A stretch of 64,000 nucleotides of DNA, from positions 806,001 through 870,000 of the forward strand of contig NZ_CP014750.1 of NCBI RefSeq assembly GCF_001592435.1, read 5' to 3'. Shown in pieces: positions 8,133 through 17,023 of this stretch. Numbering within the stretch: the first letter of the stretch is position 1; every line of letters starts with the position of its first letter. The notes beneath the pieces are model-generated. The model worked only from the letters and a program-made list of their open reading frames with translations. It was not told where the DNA came from and ran no database searches. The DNA comes from Thermococcus peptonophilus. Lineage in GTDB: Archaea > Methanobacteriota_B > Thermococci > Thermococcales > Thermococcaceae. Both the position numbers and the translations under genes were made by a program.

Positions 8133-9479
8133 ATGGCAGAGAAGAAAAAGAAGAGGGTTCTGATTTTGGGCGCCGCCGGAAGGGACTTCCACAACTTCAA
8201 CGTGTTCTTCAGGGACAACCCCGAGTACGAGGTAGTCGCTTTCACCGCCACCCAGATTCCCGACATCGAGGGCAGGATTTACCCGCCAGAGCTCGCCGGT
8301 GAGCTCTACCCGAACGGGATTCCCATCTGGAGCGAGGACGACATGGAGAAGATCATCAAGGAGCACGACATCGACATCGTCGTGTTCGCTTACTCCGATG
8401 TCTCTCACGAACACGTAATGCACCTCGCGAGCAGGGCTCACTCAGCTGGAGCCGACTTCTGGCTCCTTGGCCCAAAGAGCACTATGCTCAAGTCAAGCAA
8501 GCCAGTGGTAGCGGTTACCGCTGTAAGAACCGGCTGTGGAAAGAGCCAGACCTCAAGAAAGGTCGCCCAGCTCCTCCAGGAGATGGGCTACAAGGTCGTC
8601 GCCATAAGACACCCAATGCCCTACGGCGACCTCAGGAAGCAGGTCGTTCAGCGCTTTGCCACCTTCGAGGACCTTGACAAGTACGAGTGCACAATCGAGG
8701 AGAGGGAGGAGTACGAGCCGTACATCGAGCGCGGCATGGTTGTCTATGCCGGCGTTGACTACGAGAAGATACTGAGAGAGGCCGAGAAAGAGGCCGACAT
8801 AATTCTCTGGGACGGAGGAAACAACGACTTCCCGTTCTACGAGCCGGACCTCTGGATAGTCGTCACCGACCCGCACAGGCCCGGGCATGAGTTGAAATAC
8901 CACCCAGGTGAGACCAACTTCAGGGCTGCTGACGTCATAATCATCAACAAGATCGACACTGCCAACCGCGACGACATCCAGAAGGTCAGGGAGAGCATTG
9001 AGAAGGTCAACCCGAACGCGACCGTCATAGAGGCCGCTTCACCGATCTTCGTTGACAAGCCCGAGCTCATCAAGGGCAAGCGCGTTCTGGTTGTAGAAGA
9101 CGGGCCGACACTCACCCACGGTGGCATGAAGTACGGAGCGGGCTACGTTGCTGCCAAGAAGTTTGGAGCTGCTGAGATCATCGATCCGAGGCCCTACGCC
9201 GTCGGTTCAATAGTGGAGACTTACAAGAAGTACCCGCACCTGGACGTTATCCTTCCGGCTATGGGCTACGGCAAGAAACAGATCAAGGAGCTTGAGGAGA
9301 CCATTAACAGGGCCGATGCAGACGTCGTCATCATGGGGACTCCAGTTGACCTCCGCAGGTTCATGAACCTCAACAAGCCGGCTGTGAGGGTCAAGTACGA
9401 GCTTGAGGAGATCGGCCAGCCCAAGCTCAAGGACATCCTTGAGGAGTGGGCCAAGAACTGCGAGAAGCTCAAGAAGTGA
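8133..9479 (+). CDS. Cyclic 2,3-diphosphoglycerate synthetase family P-loop protein
   Basis: Protein of the family that includes methanogen cyclic 2,3-diphosphoglycerate synthetase, often labelled GTPase in Thermococcales. An N-terminal Rossmann-like part (VLILGAAGRDFHNF) resembles a nucleotide-binding domain. A P-loop follows in AVRTGCGKSQ, then WDGGNNDFP (Walker B-like) and INKIDTAN, resembling the NKxD base-specificity motif of GTPases. The 448-residue length matches the family. In methanogens the product is a thermoprotectant; whether Thermococcus makes it is not shown by the sequence. Codon use is strongly biased to GAG/AAG, as in highly expressed genes, and the gene has its own promoter. 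Confidence 0.8.
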   Translation: MAEKKKKRVLILGAAGRDFHNFNVFFRDNPEYEVVAFTATQIPDIEGRIYPPELAGELYPNGIPIWSEDDMEKIIKEHDIDIVVFAYSDVSHEHVMHLASRAHSAGADFWLLGPKSTMLKSSKPVVAVTAVRTGCGKSQTSRKVAQLLQEMGYKVVAIRHPMPYGDLRKQVVQRFATFEDLDKYECTIEEREEYEPYIERGMVVYAGVDYEKILREAEKEADIILWDGGNNDFPFYEPDLWIVVTDPHRPGHELKYHPGETNFRAADVIIINKIDTANRDDIQKVRESIEKVNPNATVIEAASPIFVDKPELIKGKRVLVVEDGPTLTHGGMKYGAGYVAAKKFGAAEIIDPRPYAVGSIVETYKKYPHLDVILPAMGYGKKQIKELEETINRADADVVIMGTPVDLRRFMNLNKPAVRVKYELEEIGQPKLKDILEEWAKNCEKLKK

Positions 9480-9550
9480 GCTTCTCTTTTCTTCAACCTT
9501 TCCCTGTTTTACTCTTAAACCGCAAGACTTTTAGTGAAAAAACCCAACTT

Positions 9551-9602
9551 CTTCTGCCCGGGGAGTGCCGCCGAAGGCGGAGCCGATGAACTTGGGCGGG
9601 TT
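9551..9602. ncRNA. GC-rich structured RNA candidate between convergent genes
   Basis: In an AT-rich 183-base gap lies a roughly 50-base GC-rich island. It folds as a five-base stem CCGCC/GGCGG with a GAA triloop (9568-9580), enclosed by GCCC (9556-9559) pairing GGGC (9594-9597), and AACCC (9541-9545) can pair GGGTT (9598-9602). The plus strand has CCGATGA, close to a C-box or kink-turn element. The minus strand has a TATA-like TTTAAATA near 9650 and, past the island, a T6 run. GC islands in intergenic DNA of hyperthermophiles often mark guide RNAs; no clean H/ACA or C/D pattern is visible and the strand is undecided. Confidence 0.45.
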
Positions 9603-9662
9603 ATTACCCCCTTTATTCTCGTAAAATGAGAACTTGGATTTCTCAGAGTATTTAAAAGACGG

Positions 9663-10076
9663 CTACTCCCCCATAACCTGCACTACAACGCGCCTGTGCC
9701 TCGGCCTAACGTCGAGCTCGACGAAGAATATCTGCTGCCAAGTACCCCTGACAAGCCTTCCATCCACCACGGGGAAGCACTCGCTTGCCCCCAGCAGGCT
9801 CGCCCTCAGGTGGCTGTGGGCGTTGTCGTCTATCCTGTCGTGGAGGTAGCCGGCACCTTTTGGGATAAGCTCCTTTAGAATTCTCTTGAAGTCCTCCAGA
9901 AGGCCGCTCTCGTGCTCGATCGTTATTATGGCCCCGGTAGCGCCGGGCACGAATACGAGAACCTGCCCGTTCTGAATCCCGCTCTCTTCCACGATTCTCT
10001 CGACTTCATGGGTTACGTCCACCAGGTCTATCTCTCCTTTCGTTGAGAAGCGCAGTTCCCTTGTGAAGACCTTCAT
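9663..10076 (-). CDS. YjbQ/UPF0047 family protein (thiamine-phosphate-synthase-like)
   Basis: Compact 137-residue YjbQ family protein. The family motif GATGAIITIEHESG and the histidine-rich stretch DDNAHSHLRASLLG, followed by a GTWQQIFFVELD segment, are all present. Members can show weak thiamine phosphate synthase activity, though the physiological substrate is debated. GAGGTGAGGTTTC before the ATG is its ribosome site, and the gene overlaps the preceding regulator by four bases. That regulator carries a ThiN (thiamine-phosphate synthase-like) domain, so context strongly favours a role connected to thiamine phosphate metabolism. Confidence 0.85.
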   Translation of the reverse strand: MKVFTRELRFSTKGEIDLVDVTHEVERIVEESGIQNGQVLVFVPGATGAIITIEHESGLLEDFKRILKELIPKGAGYLHDRIDDNAHSHLRASLLGASECFPVVDGRLVRGTWQQIFFVELDVRPRHRRVVVQVMGE

Positions 10077-10975
10077 GAAACCTCACCTCTGAGAACCCCA
10101 ATTAGTTTCTCGACCTTTCTCAGCACCTCAAAAGGAGTCCTACCAAATATGTAAACGAGCGGCTCAACGCCTTCTCCTCCTTCATCTATGATGGCGTCGT
10201 GAACTTCCTTTTCGAAGGGAGCTGCAAGGATTCTCATGGCATCGGCTTCATCCATGCCCCCGGTCTTTACCTTCGCCGTCTTGAATCCCATCATTTTCAG
10301 GGCCTTTTCAATATCCTTTCCGTAGCGGATGTTTACAACGCTCCTGATCTCAGGTCTGCGCTTCATAACTTCAAGTAGAAGCCCTGCAGTGAACTTGCTA
10401 GCTCCAAACTCCGGGGGAAGGGCGAATGGTCTGCCCTTGACTAGCGTTATTCTTCCGGGTACTGAGGCAACGTCCGAGGGAGCCTTCGCTTCAGGAAGGG
10501 CATAGGCAAAGTTGCTCCTGACTTCGGGAATAAGATCGCCGAACTCCTCAAGGGCAAGGAGCTCCCTCAACGCAATTCCCAGCTCAGAAAGGACGTCCTT
10601 TTCTGGCGTAGAAGAGAAGAACTGGGAGCACAGTTCAGTGCTGACTCCAGCATAGCGAGAGTAGTGCTCGCAGAGTGTTTTCTCTCTAAAGAGGCCGATA
10701 ATGCGCCTGGTCGTGAACAGGATAATTTCATCTTTCCGCGCACCGTCCTCTATCAGTCTGGCAATCTCCTCGGCAAGCACATTGAGAAGTTCTTCAACCT
10801 CGCGCGGTGGCGCTTTGATCCTGCCAGAGAGGTACTTGCTCACCATCGCCTGTGTCGTTCCAAGCCACGCGGCTATCTGAGCCTGGGTAAAGCCTTTAGA
10901 ATACAGAATTTTTGAGATTCTCGCGCGAAGGTATGGCATCAACTCTTCCGCTATATACACGCTGGGAACTTTCAT
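10073..10975 (-). CDS. HTH-ThiN transcriptional regulator (ThiR type)
   Basis: A DNA-binding regulator with an N-terminal helix-turn-helix (GFTQAQIAAWLGTTQAMVSKYLSG, about residues 30-55) and a C-terminal ThiN domain from about residue 190 (RSVVNIRYGKD, HDAIIDEGGEGVEP). In archaea this fusion is the thiamine repressor ThiR, in which ThiN senses thiamine phosphates. A middle region with HYSR and cysteines follows the HTH. The GTG at 10984 belongs to the ribosome site GGGTGAG, so translation starts at the ATG of MKVPSV (300 residues). It is co-transcribed with yjbQ and diverges from pyrB across a 120-base promoter region. Confidence 0.85.
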   Translation of the reverse strand: MKVPSVYIAEELMPYLRARISKILYSKGFTQAQIAAWLGTTQAMVSKYLSGRIKAPPREVEELLNVLAEEIARLIEDGARKDEIILFTTRRIIGLFREKTLCEHYSRYAGVSTELCSQFFSSTPEKDVLSELGIALRELLALEEFGDLIPEVRSNFAYALPEAKAPSDVASVPGRITLVKGRPFALPPEFGASKFTAGLLLEVMKRRPEIRSVVNIRYGKDIEKALKMMGFKTAKVKTGGMDEADAMRILAAPFEKEVHDAIIDEGGEGVEPLVYIFGRTPFEVLRKVEKLIGVLRGEVS

Positions 10976-12022
<1,047 letters not shown>

Positions 12023-12158
12023 ATGATTGCAAGCTTAAAGATGCATCCCACTCGGGATATCGTCGGGGATGCAATCAAAGTTGGGAACGTTAATAAGACC
12101 CCCCAAACTTCCGCCAGCGCTTGCACAAGCAAGGGCTGATTGTCTGGAGGTGTGAAAA
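12023..12158 (+). other. Hairpin-rich spacer between pyrB and pyrI
   Basis: The spacer contains three successive inverted repeats: TGCATCCC (12042-12049) with GGGATGCA (12066-12073); AAGTTGGG (12078-12085) with CCCAAACTT (12102-12110, one bulge); and CTTGC/GCAAG with a four-base loop (12120-12133). A 38-codon open frame starts one base after the pyrB stop (12023-12139) but has no known resemblance. It ends with GGAGGTGTG, the ribosome site of pyrI. It may be an RNA element that sets the PyrB:PyrI ratio, or an inserted repeat. Confidence 0.4.
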
Positions 12159-12617
12159 ATGCCGGAGAGCCTCAAAATTGAGGTAATTCCAGAGGGGACT
12201 GTAATAGACCACATCCCCGCGGGCAAGTGGCTCAAGGTCATCGAAATCCTCGGCCTAACAGAACCCAACGGTGGAACACTCCTCATAGCCTCAAACGTTC
12301 CAAGCAAAAAGCTCGGAAGGAAGGACATCGTTAAGGTGGAAGGAAGATACCTAAGCGAGGAAGAGGTGAACAAGATAGCCCTCATAGCGCCGATGGCGAC
12401 GGTGAACATCGTGAAGGACTACAAGATAATCGAGAAGTTCAACGTCGAGATACCCGACGAGATCACAGGAATCCTCAAGTGCCCGAACCCAAACTGCGTC
12501 AGCAACCACGAGTACGTTACGTCGAGATTCCACGTCGAGAGTAGAGAACCGCTTAAGCTCCGCTGCCATTACTGCGAGAGAACGATTGAAGGGGAGGACA
12601 TCATCGGAAGCCTCTGA
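12159..12617 (+). CDS. pyrI: Aspartate carbamoyltransferase regulatory chain
   Basis: Regulatory, nucleotide-binding chain of aspartate carbamoyltransferase. The 152 residues have the allosteric domain start EGTVIDHIPAGKWLKVIEILGL and a C-terminal zinc domain with four cysteines in the patterns CPNPNC and CHYC, which contact the catalytic trimer. GGAGGTG precedes the ATG. Its presence implies an allosteric PyrB-PyrI dodecamer as in other Thermococcales. Confidence 0.96.
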   Translation: MPESLKIEVIPEGTVIDHIPAGKWLKVIEILGLTEPNGGTLLIASNVPSKKLGRKDIVKVEGRYLSEEEVNKIALIAPMATVNIVKDYKIIEKFNVEIPDEITGILKCPNPNCVSNHEYVTSRFHVESREPLKLRCHYCERTIEGEDIIGSL

Positions 12618-12671
12618 TAGTCACAGCGGAAAACTTAAAACCCTCTTTTTTAAATTTTGACTGTGAGTGGT

Positions 12672-14225
12672 ATGAAGAAAAACATAGTAGTGTTGGTGAT
12701 TGCTTTCCTAATCATCATGTTGTTGACTGGAGGAGTTTTAATCACCCATTTCTCAAAAGAGAAGACCTCCAACTCCGGGAATGTCCGGGTTTATGTAATG
12801 CTTCTTGAGAAAAACGCGGCTTTTGAGATGGCCGATTTCTCAATTAAAGTTGGTAACGCCCTTCTAAACGAAACCAACAAGCCAGTTTTGGCCTATCAGG
12901 GGCAGCCAAGAGAGATCCAAATGGAGGTCCGGGGCACGACCAGAAACTGGAACGGCATCGAGTTCAACGTAGAGGGAAATATCGACATCAACGCCACAGA
13001 GGGAGGAAAGGACTATCTGGTAACCCTTGAGGCCACTCACGAGCCGGGGGTTTTCGTCCTAAGGCAGGTCCCAGAGCTGAGCGGGCTCATTGGAAAAGAC
13101 GTTCCAGAGACAATACTCCTTGAGAATTATCCCACAGCCGAGAAGGTAATGAAAGAGGTCAATGCTCTGGGAGAGCTGAAGAGAAACCAGAAGCTGAGAG
13201 AAAAATACCTGAGACTATGGGATGAGACCGGAAACTTAAGCTACCTACTCGCCTATAGGGATCTAAGCTACCACCTGAAAACCCTCGCCCTCATGAAGAA
13301 GCTCGGGAATCTGGACGCCGTTGGAGTAAAGACCTACGTAATGGACATTATTGCAACAGACTATTACTACAGCCACTTTACTAAGCCAGGAAAAAAGGAC
13401 ATGACGCTCGTTTTTGACAACAGCTCTCCATATTATGGAACGATCAAGGCAACCGAGGGACCGCTCAAGAGCAGCCTGCCCTTCGTGTATTACCCCGCAC
13501 GCGGCTTCAACATCTATCCGGTGTCCGCGGTTCACTGGGCACACAGGTACTTCCTCATGGGAAGACGCGACCTCTCTTTGAGGATACTAGGCCAGCTCAT
13601 GCCCTTCATCGAATACCGAAAGTGCAATGGAGAAACCTGCGCACTTCTTCCCGTGTACTTCCATTTCCAGAACGCAAGCGTCCCGTGGGTTTCGGGCTAC
13701 GCCCAAGGAATGGCGGCGGGTCTTTACGCTCTGGCCTACAACATGACAAGAAACGAGAGCTACCTCAACATCGCAAAGTTTTTTCTGAACTCCTTTGACC
13801 TCCCTCTCAGTGAGAACGGGTTTATAGCTGAGACAAAGTACGGTGTATGGTACCTTGAGTACAACTACTATCCGGAACAGCTCGTTCTGAATGGGCACAT
13901 AATAACGCTCCAGGGTCTCTACCATTACTGGGAGGTTACAGGGGACGAGAAGGCCTATGAACTCTTCATCAAAGGGGTAGAAAGCGTCAAGAAGGCACTT
14001 CCTGATTTCGACACCGGAAACTGGAGCAGGTACGCGAGCGTATACAACTCATCGAGCGAGTTCTACCACCGGCTTCACATAAGGCTTCTCCTGTGGCTCT
14101 ACGCAAAAACGGGCGACGAGACCTTCATGGAGTATGCAGAGAAGTGGAACAGCTACCTGGCTGAGAGAGGACTGAAAAAAGAGAACATAGAGAAACTACT
14201 CCAGGAGATGCGGGATTCTCCTTAA
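12672..14225 (+). CDS. Exported D-glucuronyl C5-epimerase-like protein
   Basis: Membrane-anchored extracellular protein of 517 residues: an N-terminal hydrophobic anchor (IVVLVIAFLIIMLLTGGVLI), a beta-rich region to about 140, a helical linker, and from about residue 260 a C-terminal domain matching the D-glucuronyl C5-epimerase family. The signatures are VYYPARGFNIYPVSAVHWA, GYAQGMAAGLYALA, WYLEYNYYPEQLVLNGHI, and WSRYASVYNSSSEFYHRLH. Eukaryotic members convert GlcA to IdoA in heparan; here a cell-surface polysaccharide or N-glycan would be the substrate (inference). The frame opens at TTG 12657, but the ATG at 12672 follows GTGAG and starts the anchor. The end overlaps the convergent gene by 30 bases. 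Confidence 0.75.
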   Translation: MKKNIVVLVIAFLIIMLLTGGVLITHFSKEKTSNSGNVRVYVMLLEKNAAFEMADFSIKVGNALLNETNKPVLAYQGQPREIQMEVRGTTRNWNGIEFNVEGNIDINATEGGKDYLVTLEATHEPGVFVLRQVPELSGLIGKDVPETILLENYPTAEKVMKEVNALGELKRNQKLREKYLRLWDETGNLSYLLAYRDLSYHLKTLALMKKLGNLDAVGVKTYVMDIIATDYYYSHFTKPGKKDMTLVFDNSSPYYGTIKATEGPLKSSLPFVYYPARGFNIYPVSAVHWAHRYFLMGRRDLSLRILGQLMPFIEYRKCNGETCALLPVYFHFQNASVPWVSGYAQGMAAGLYALAYNMTRNESYLNIAKFFLNSFDLPLSENGFIAETKYGVWYLEYNYYPEQLVLNGHIITLQGLYHYWEVTGDEKAYELFIKGVESVKKALPDFDTGNWSRYASVYNSSSEFYHRLHIRLLLWLYAKTGDETFMEYAEKWNSYLAERGLKKENIEKLLQEMRDSP

Positions 14226-14780
14226 CACGGGCACGGTAACCAGCAGGCTGATAAAGACATCTATGGCGCTCTGGATGGCGTTCGGGAGGGCTATTGCAAA
14301 CCAGAAGGGGACGCCCGTCCAGTCCTCCACCGCCGAGATGACCTGCTCCCTTGGGAGACCCAGCCAGATGGGGAGTGCCACGTAGTAGTTTAGGGCTATC
14401 ATCAGGGGGATCCTGATGAGGATCCCAACGATGTACGCAACCAGTCCAAACACGACGAGCCTTTTCTTGTTAGAATAGTCGAACCCCACTGTTCTTCTGG
14501 CAACTTCCAAGCCTATGAGAACACCAAACGTCGCCAGGGTCTTCATCATTGCACCCAACCAGCTCGCGGAGGATACAACGCTCAGACCGAGGAAGAGCAT
14601 GGCGAGGGTTATCAGTCCGCCCCAGAAGCCGAGGATGAAGTAGGCAACGACGATTGGAACTGCAACGAGATCTATCTTCATGCCCCACACTGTCGGCATC
14701 TCAACGGGCATTACGTCCAGAGCGAGGGCAAGGGCCAGCATTAGTCCTATTATGGCAATTTCTTTTGAACTGATTTTCAT
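14196..14780 (-). CDS. ECF transporter S component (substrate-specific membrane subunit)
   Basis: Small integral membrane protein (194 residues, five to six helices) resembling the S component of energy-coupling-factor vitamin transporters. The N-terminal pattern SSKEIAIIGLMLALALALDVMP is typical, and the membrane segments around WGMKIDLVAVPIVVAYFILG line the substrate pocket. It needs a shared EcfT-EcfA module, not present in the window. Start at ATG 14780 is favoured because GGTGGTG lies just upstream; a TATA-like AATTTAAAAA on this strand near 14811-14820 gives a near-leaderless message. The vitamin is unknown; a thiamine link through the nearby regulator is conceivable but unsupported. 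Confidence 0.75.
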   Translation of the reverse strand: MKISSKEIAIIGLMLALALALDVMPVEMPTVWGMKIDLVAVPIVVAYFILGFWGGLITLAMLFLGLSVVSSASWLGAMMKTLATFGVLIGLEVARRTVGFDYSNKKRLVVFGLVAYIVGILIRIPLMIALNYYVALPIWLGLPREQVISAVEDWTGVPFWFAIALPNAIQSAIDVFISLLVTVPVLRRIPHLLE

Positions 14781-14875
14781 CTCCACCACCGTTACAAGTT
14801 TGTACCCAAATTTTTAAATTTTTGTTCTATATCTGGAACAATTCTCTTATAAGCCAAGATCCCCACCAGAGTGCG

Positions 14876-15679
14876 ATGGACGTTAAAGACATTGAAAAGC
14901 TTGTTAGAGAGATAAGACATGAGCACGGCCTTCCAGACAGCCCGTTCAGGATAGATGAGGTGAGGTACGACGAAAAAAACGACAAGCTCTTTATAATCGC
15001 TCACGACAGGACAGACAAGAGTGTAATTATCGGCAACAGCCTAGTGATAGGGAGGCTGAGAGAAAAGCTTGGAATCCAACAGGTAACTGTCTACTCAAAC
15101 CTCGACCTTGAAATAAAGCGTAAAAAGCTGGAGCTGGCTGAAAAAGCTGTTAGGGAGACGAAGCTTGAGTTCCTCCTCCCCATAATCGAGGCCGAGAAAA
15201 AATTTCCACCAAGAGAGTGGCCGGAAGTAAACGGAGAGCTAAAAACACTGGTATTCCTCAGCTTCAACGCGAGGGCCCTGATCGGCTTCGCTGAGAAGCT
15301 CAGACTCCCATATAAAGCCGTTGGGCTGAAGTACGCGTTCCCCAAGCTCAACTATGAACCCATTGAAGGAGAACCGGGGGAATTGTTCTTTCCAGACGAA
15401 GAAAAGCTCGTTAAAATTGCCAAGGAGAAAGGAGAAGAGCTGGTTCTCGCAGACTTCCCGTTTGGGCTCAAGTGGAGAGAGGATATAGCACTCCTAAACC
15501 CGTTCCGCTTTCTCCACATTGGCTTCTTCGAGCTGAAGTACCTCTTCGGCTTCGACTGGCCGACCATCGTGGATAAAAACGCCCTCATCGAATTCGTTGT
15601 TGAGCTGACGTATGAGGGCCTTATAGAGTCCACAGATGGTGCAAACCTTATATGGCGCGCATGGAGGCGGAGAAGATGA
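14876..15679 (+). CDS. Conserved-looking protein of unknown function
   Basis: A 267-residue soluble protein that I do not recognise. It begins with a charged region (VKDIEKLVREIRHEHGLP), has a beta-rich strip with the phrase FIIAHDRTDKSVIIGNS, a long basic helix, and a second domain with repeated Phe/Leu motifs (FLSFNARALIGFAEKLRLPYK, LADFPFGLKW). TTATAAG at 14847-14853 is about 25 bases before the ATG at 14876, so the mRNA is probably leaderless; an earlier TTG lies upstream of the TATA box and is unlikely. Its stop overlaps the next gene's ATG, which makes it first in a three-gene unit with a P-loop kinase and a TudS-like protein. Confidence 0.75.
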   Translation: MDVKDIEKLVREIRHEHGLPDSPFRIDEVRYDEKNDKLFIIAHDRTDKSVIIGNSLVIGRLREKLGIQQVTVYSNLDLEIKRKKLELAEKAVRETKLEFLLPIIEAEKKFPPREWPEVNGELKTLVFLSFNARALIGFAEKLRLPYKAVGLKYAFPKLNYEPIEGEPGELFFPDEEKLVKIAKEKGEELVLADFPFGLKWREDIALLNPFRFLHIGFFELKYLFGFDWPTIVDKNALIEFVVELTYEGLIESTDGANLIWRAWRRRR

Positions 15680-16248
15680 TAATAGGCGTCGTTGGGAAGA
15701 TAGCCGCTGGAAAAACTACAGTTGCAAAGTTCTTCGAGGAGAAGGGCTTCTGTCGAGTTTCCTGCAGCGACCCACTGATAGACCTGCTCACCCACAACGT
15801 ATCCAACTACTCCTGGATCCCCGAACTGCCCGAGAAGGCCGAGCCCACCCGTGACAGGCTCATCGAGTTTGGAAAGTACCTGAAGGACAAGTACGGCGGC
15901 GACATTCTCATCCGTCTGGCTGTGGACAAGAAGAGGCACTGCAGGAACATCGTCATTGACGGCGTCCGCTCAAGGGAAGAGGTTGAGACAATCAAACGCC
16001 TCGGTGGAAAGGTCATCTACGTGGAAGCGAGGCCCGAGATAAGGTACGAGCGGCTGATGAGGAGAAAGGCCGAGAAGGACAAGGTCATCCAGAGCTTTGA
16101 GGATTTTTTGAAAATGGACGAAGAAGAGGAGAAGCTATACCACACGACGAAACTGAAAGATATCGCCGACTACGTTATAGTCAACGAGGGTACTCTGGAA
16201 GAGCTGAGGGGGAAAGTTGAAAAGATAATCTCGGAGGTAGTGGAATGA
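15676..16248 (+). CDS. P-loop nucleotide/cofactor kinase-like protein (dephospho-CoA kinase-like fold)
   Basis: A 190-residue P-loop kinase related to the dephospho-CoA kinase/UPF0200 group: Walker A GVVGKIAAGKTT at the very N-terminus, a CSDPL segment, VIDGVRSREEVETIKRLGG (Walker B-like, with the DGVRS motif of this group), and a lid segment with RRKAEKDK. Archaeal CoA synthesis uses an unrelated GTP-dependent kinase, so a true dephospho-CoA kinase is doubtful. Two in-frame ATGs lie upstream, but GGAGG at 15663-15667 is eight bases before ATG 15676, which overlaps the previous stop (ATGA). Confidence 0.75.
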   Translation: MIIGVVGKIAAGKTTVAKFFEEKGFCRVSCSDPLIDLLTHNVSNYSWIPELPEKAEPTRDRLIEFGKYLKDKYGGDILIRLAVDKKRHCRNIVIDGVRSREEVETIKRLGGKVIYVEARPEIRYERLMRRKAEKDKVIQSFEDFLKMDEEEEKLYHTTKLKDIADYVIVNEGTLEELRGKVEKIISEVVE

Positions 16249-16829
16249 ACCTCCTCATCATAGCCCCCTGCCTTCTCAGCCCCTTCTACGTCTACCGCGG
16301 GCCGAAGGATAAGGAGTACGAAACTGCCAGAAGGTTGAGGGAACTTATAAGAAAGCTCGGTGAGGATTGGCAGGTTTTGGCCTACCCCTGTCCGGAGTTC
16401 GAGCTGATTGGCTGGCCGCGTGCCCCAGCGAGCAGGGAAGTTTACGAGAGGCTTGGGATGAGGGAGAGGGCCAAGGCAATCGCCGATTTCATTGGACGTA
16501 TTTTGACTGAAGAAAAACCTGAAAAGGTTGTTTTCGTCGGAGTTAAGGGTTCTCCAACCTGTGGCGTCTTCCACACCAGCTCCAGCAACCCGGATAAGTA
16601 TCCGTACAGAGCAATGCAGGAGTTTTTCTACCTAGGCAAGAAAGAGAGAATACAGCACTCAAAGGAACTCGTGAAGGAGCAGAACTTCGAGCTGAAGCCC
16701 CTACCCGGAATACTCTTCGAGATACTGATGGCGAGATTCCCGGAGGGAGTTTACTTTGAGTTCGACAAAGAGGATGTTGAGGGGAGCATCAAACGGTTAG
16801 GGACAGTTCTGCAAGTCTCCAATGCATAG
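16245..16829 (+). CDS. DUF523/TudS-related protein with three conserved cysteines
   Basis: A 194-residue protein with the pattern of the DUF523/TudS family (2-thiouracil desulfurase-like, three-cysteine [4Fe-4S] proteins): Cys9 in IIAPCLLSP, Cys49 in AYPCPEFELIGWPRAPASRE, and Cys106 in VKGSPTCGVFH. The VCPE...PRAPAE-type and KGSPSCG-type motifs are the family hallmarks; the 50-residue spacing fits. Iron-sulfur binding and sulfur removal from a modified base are inferred, not shown. ATG overlaps the kinase stop codon. Its partners might provide or use a thiolated or salvaged nucleotide, which would tie the operon together. Confidence 0.7.
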   Translation: MNLLIIAPCLLSPFYVYRGPKDKEYETARRLRELIRKLGEDWQVLAYPCPEFELIGWPRAPASREVYERLGMRERAKAIADFIGRILTEEKPEKVVFVGVKGSPTCGVFHTSSSNPDKYPYRAMQEFFYLGKKERIQHSKELVKEQNFELKPLPGILFEILMARFPEGVYFEFDKEDVEGSIKRLGTVLQVSNA

Positions 16830-17023
16830 GATTCGGAACATAAGCAACCGACTGAATACGGTAGAACAGAACTATAAACAAAGGGCACCCAAGAAGAGCA
16901 GGAGGGCAGAGAAAAGACAAGAGAATCCTCTGCACAGTAAATTCCCCTATAAAAAGATCTGCAGTTACAAAGGCGACAAATCTTATTAAGATGTGTCCCA
17001 CGATAGCATAGTGGGGAGCCCGA
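16830..17023 (+). other. Intergenic region before the DUF835 pseudogene
   Basis: No gene is seen. TATA-like tracts occur at CCTATAAAAAG (near 16947-16957) and CTTATTAAG (16982-16990); the second fits a start near 17010 and the DUF835 ATG at 17024, preceded by GGGGAG. Confidence 0.4.

Noticed and set aside
12023-12139. Box C/D guide RNA in the pyrB-pyrI spacer (AATGATT and CTGA words)
   Set aside because: The C-like box differs at key positions, the distance to CTGA is about 110 bases, and no internal D'/C' pair exists.
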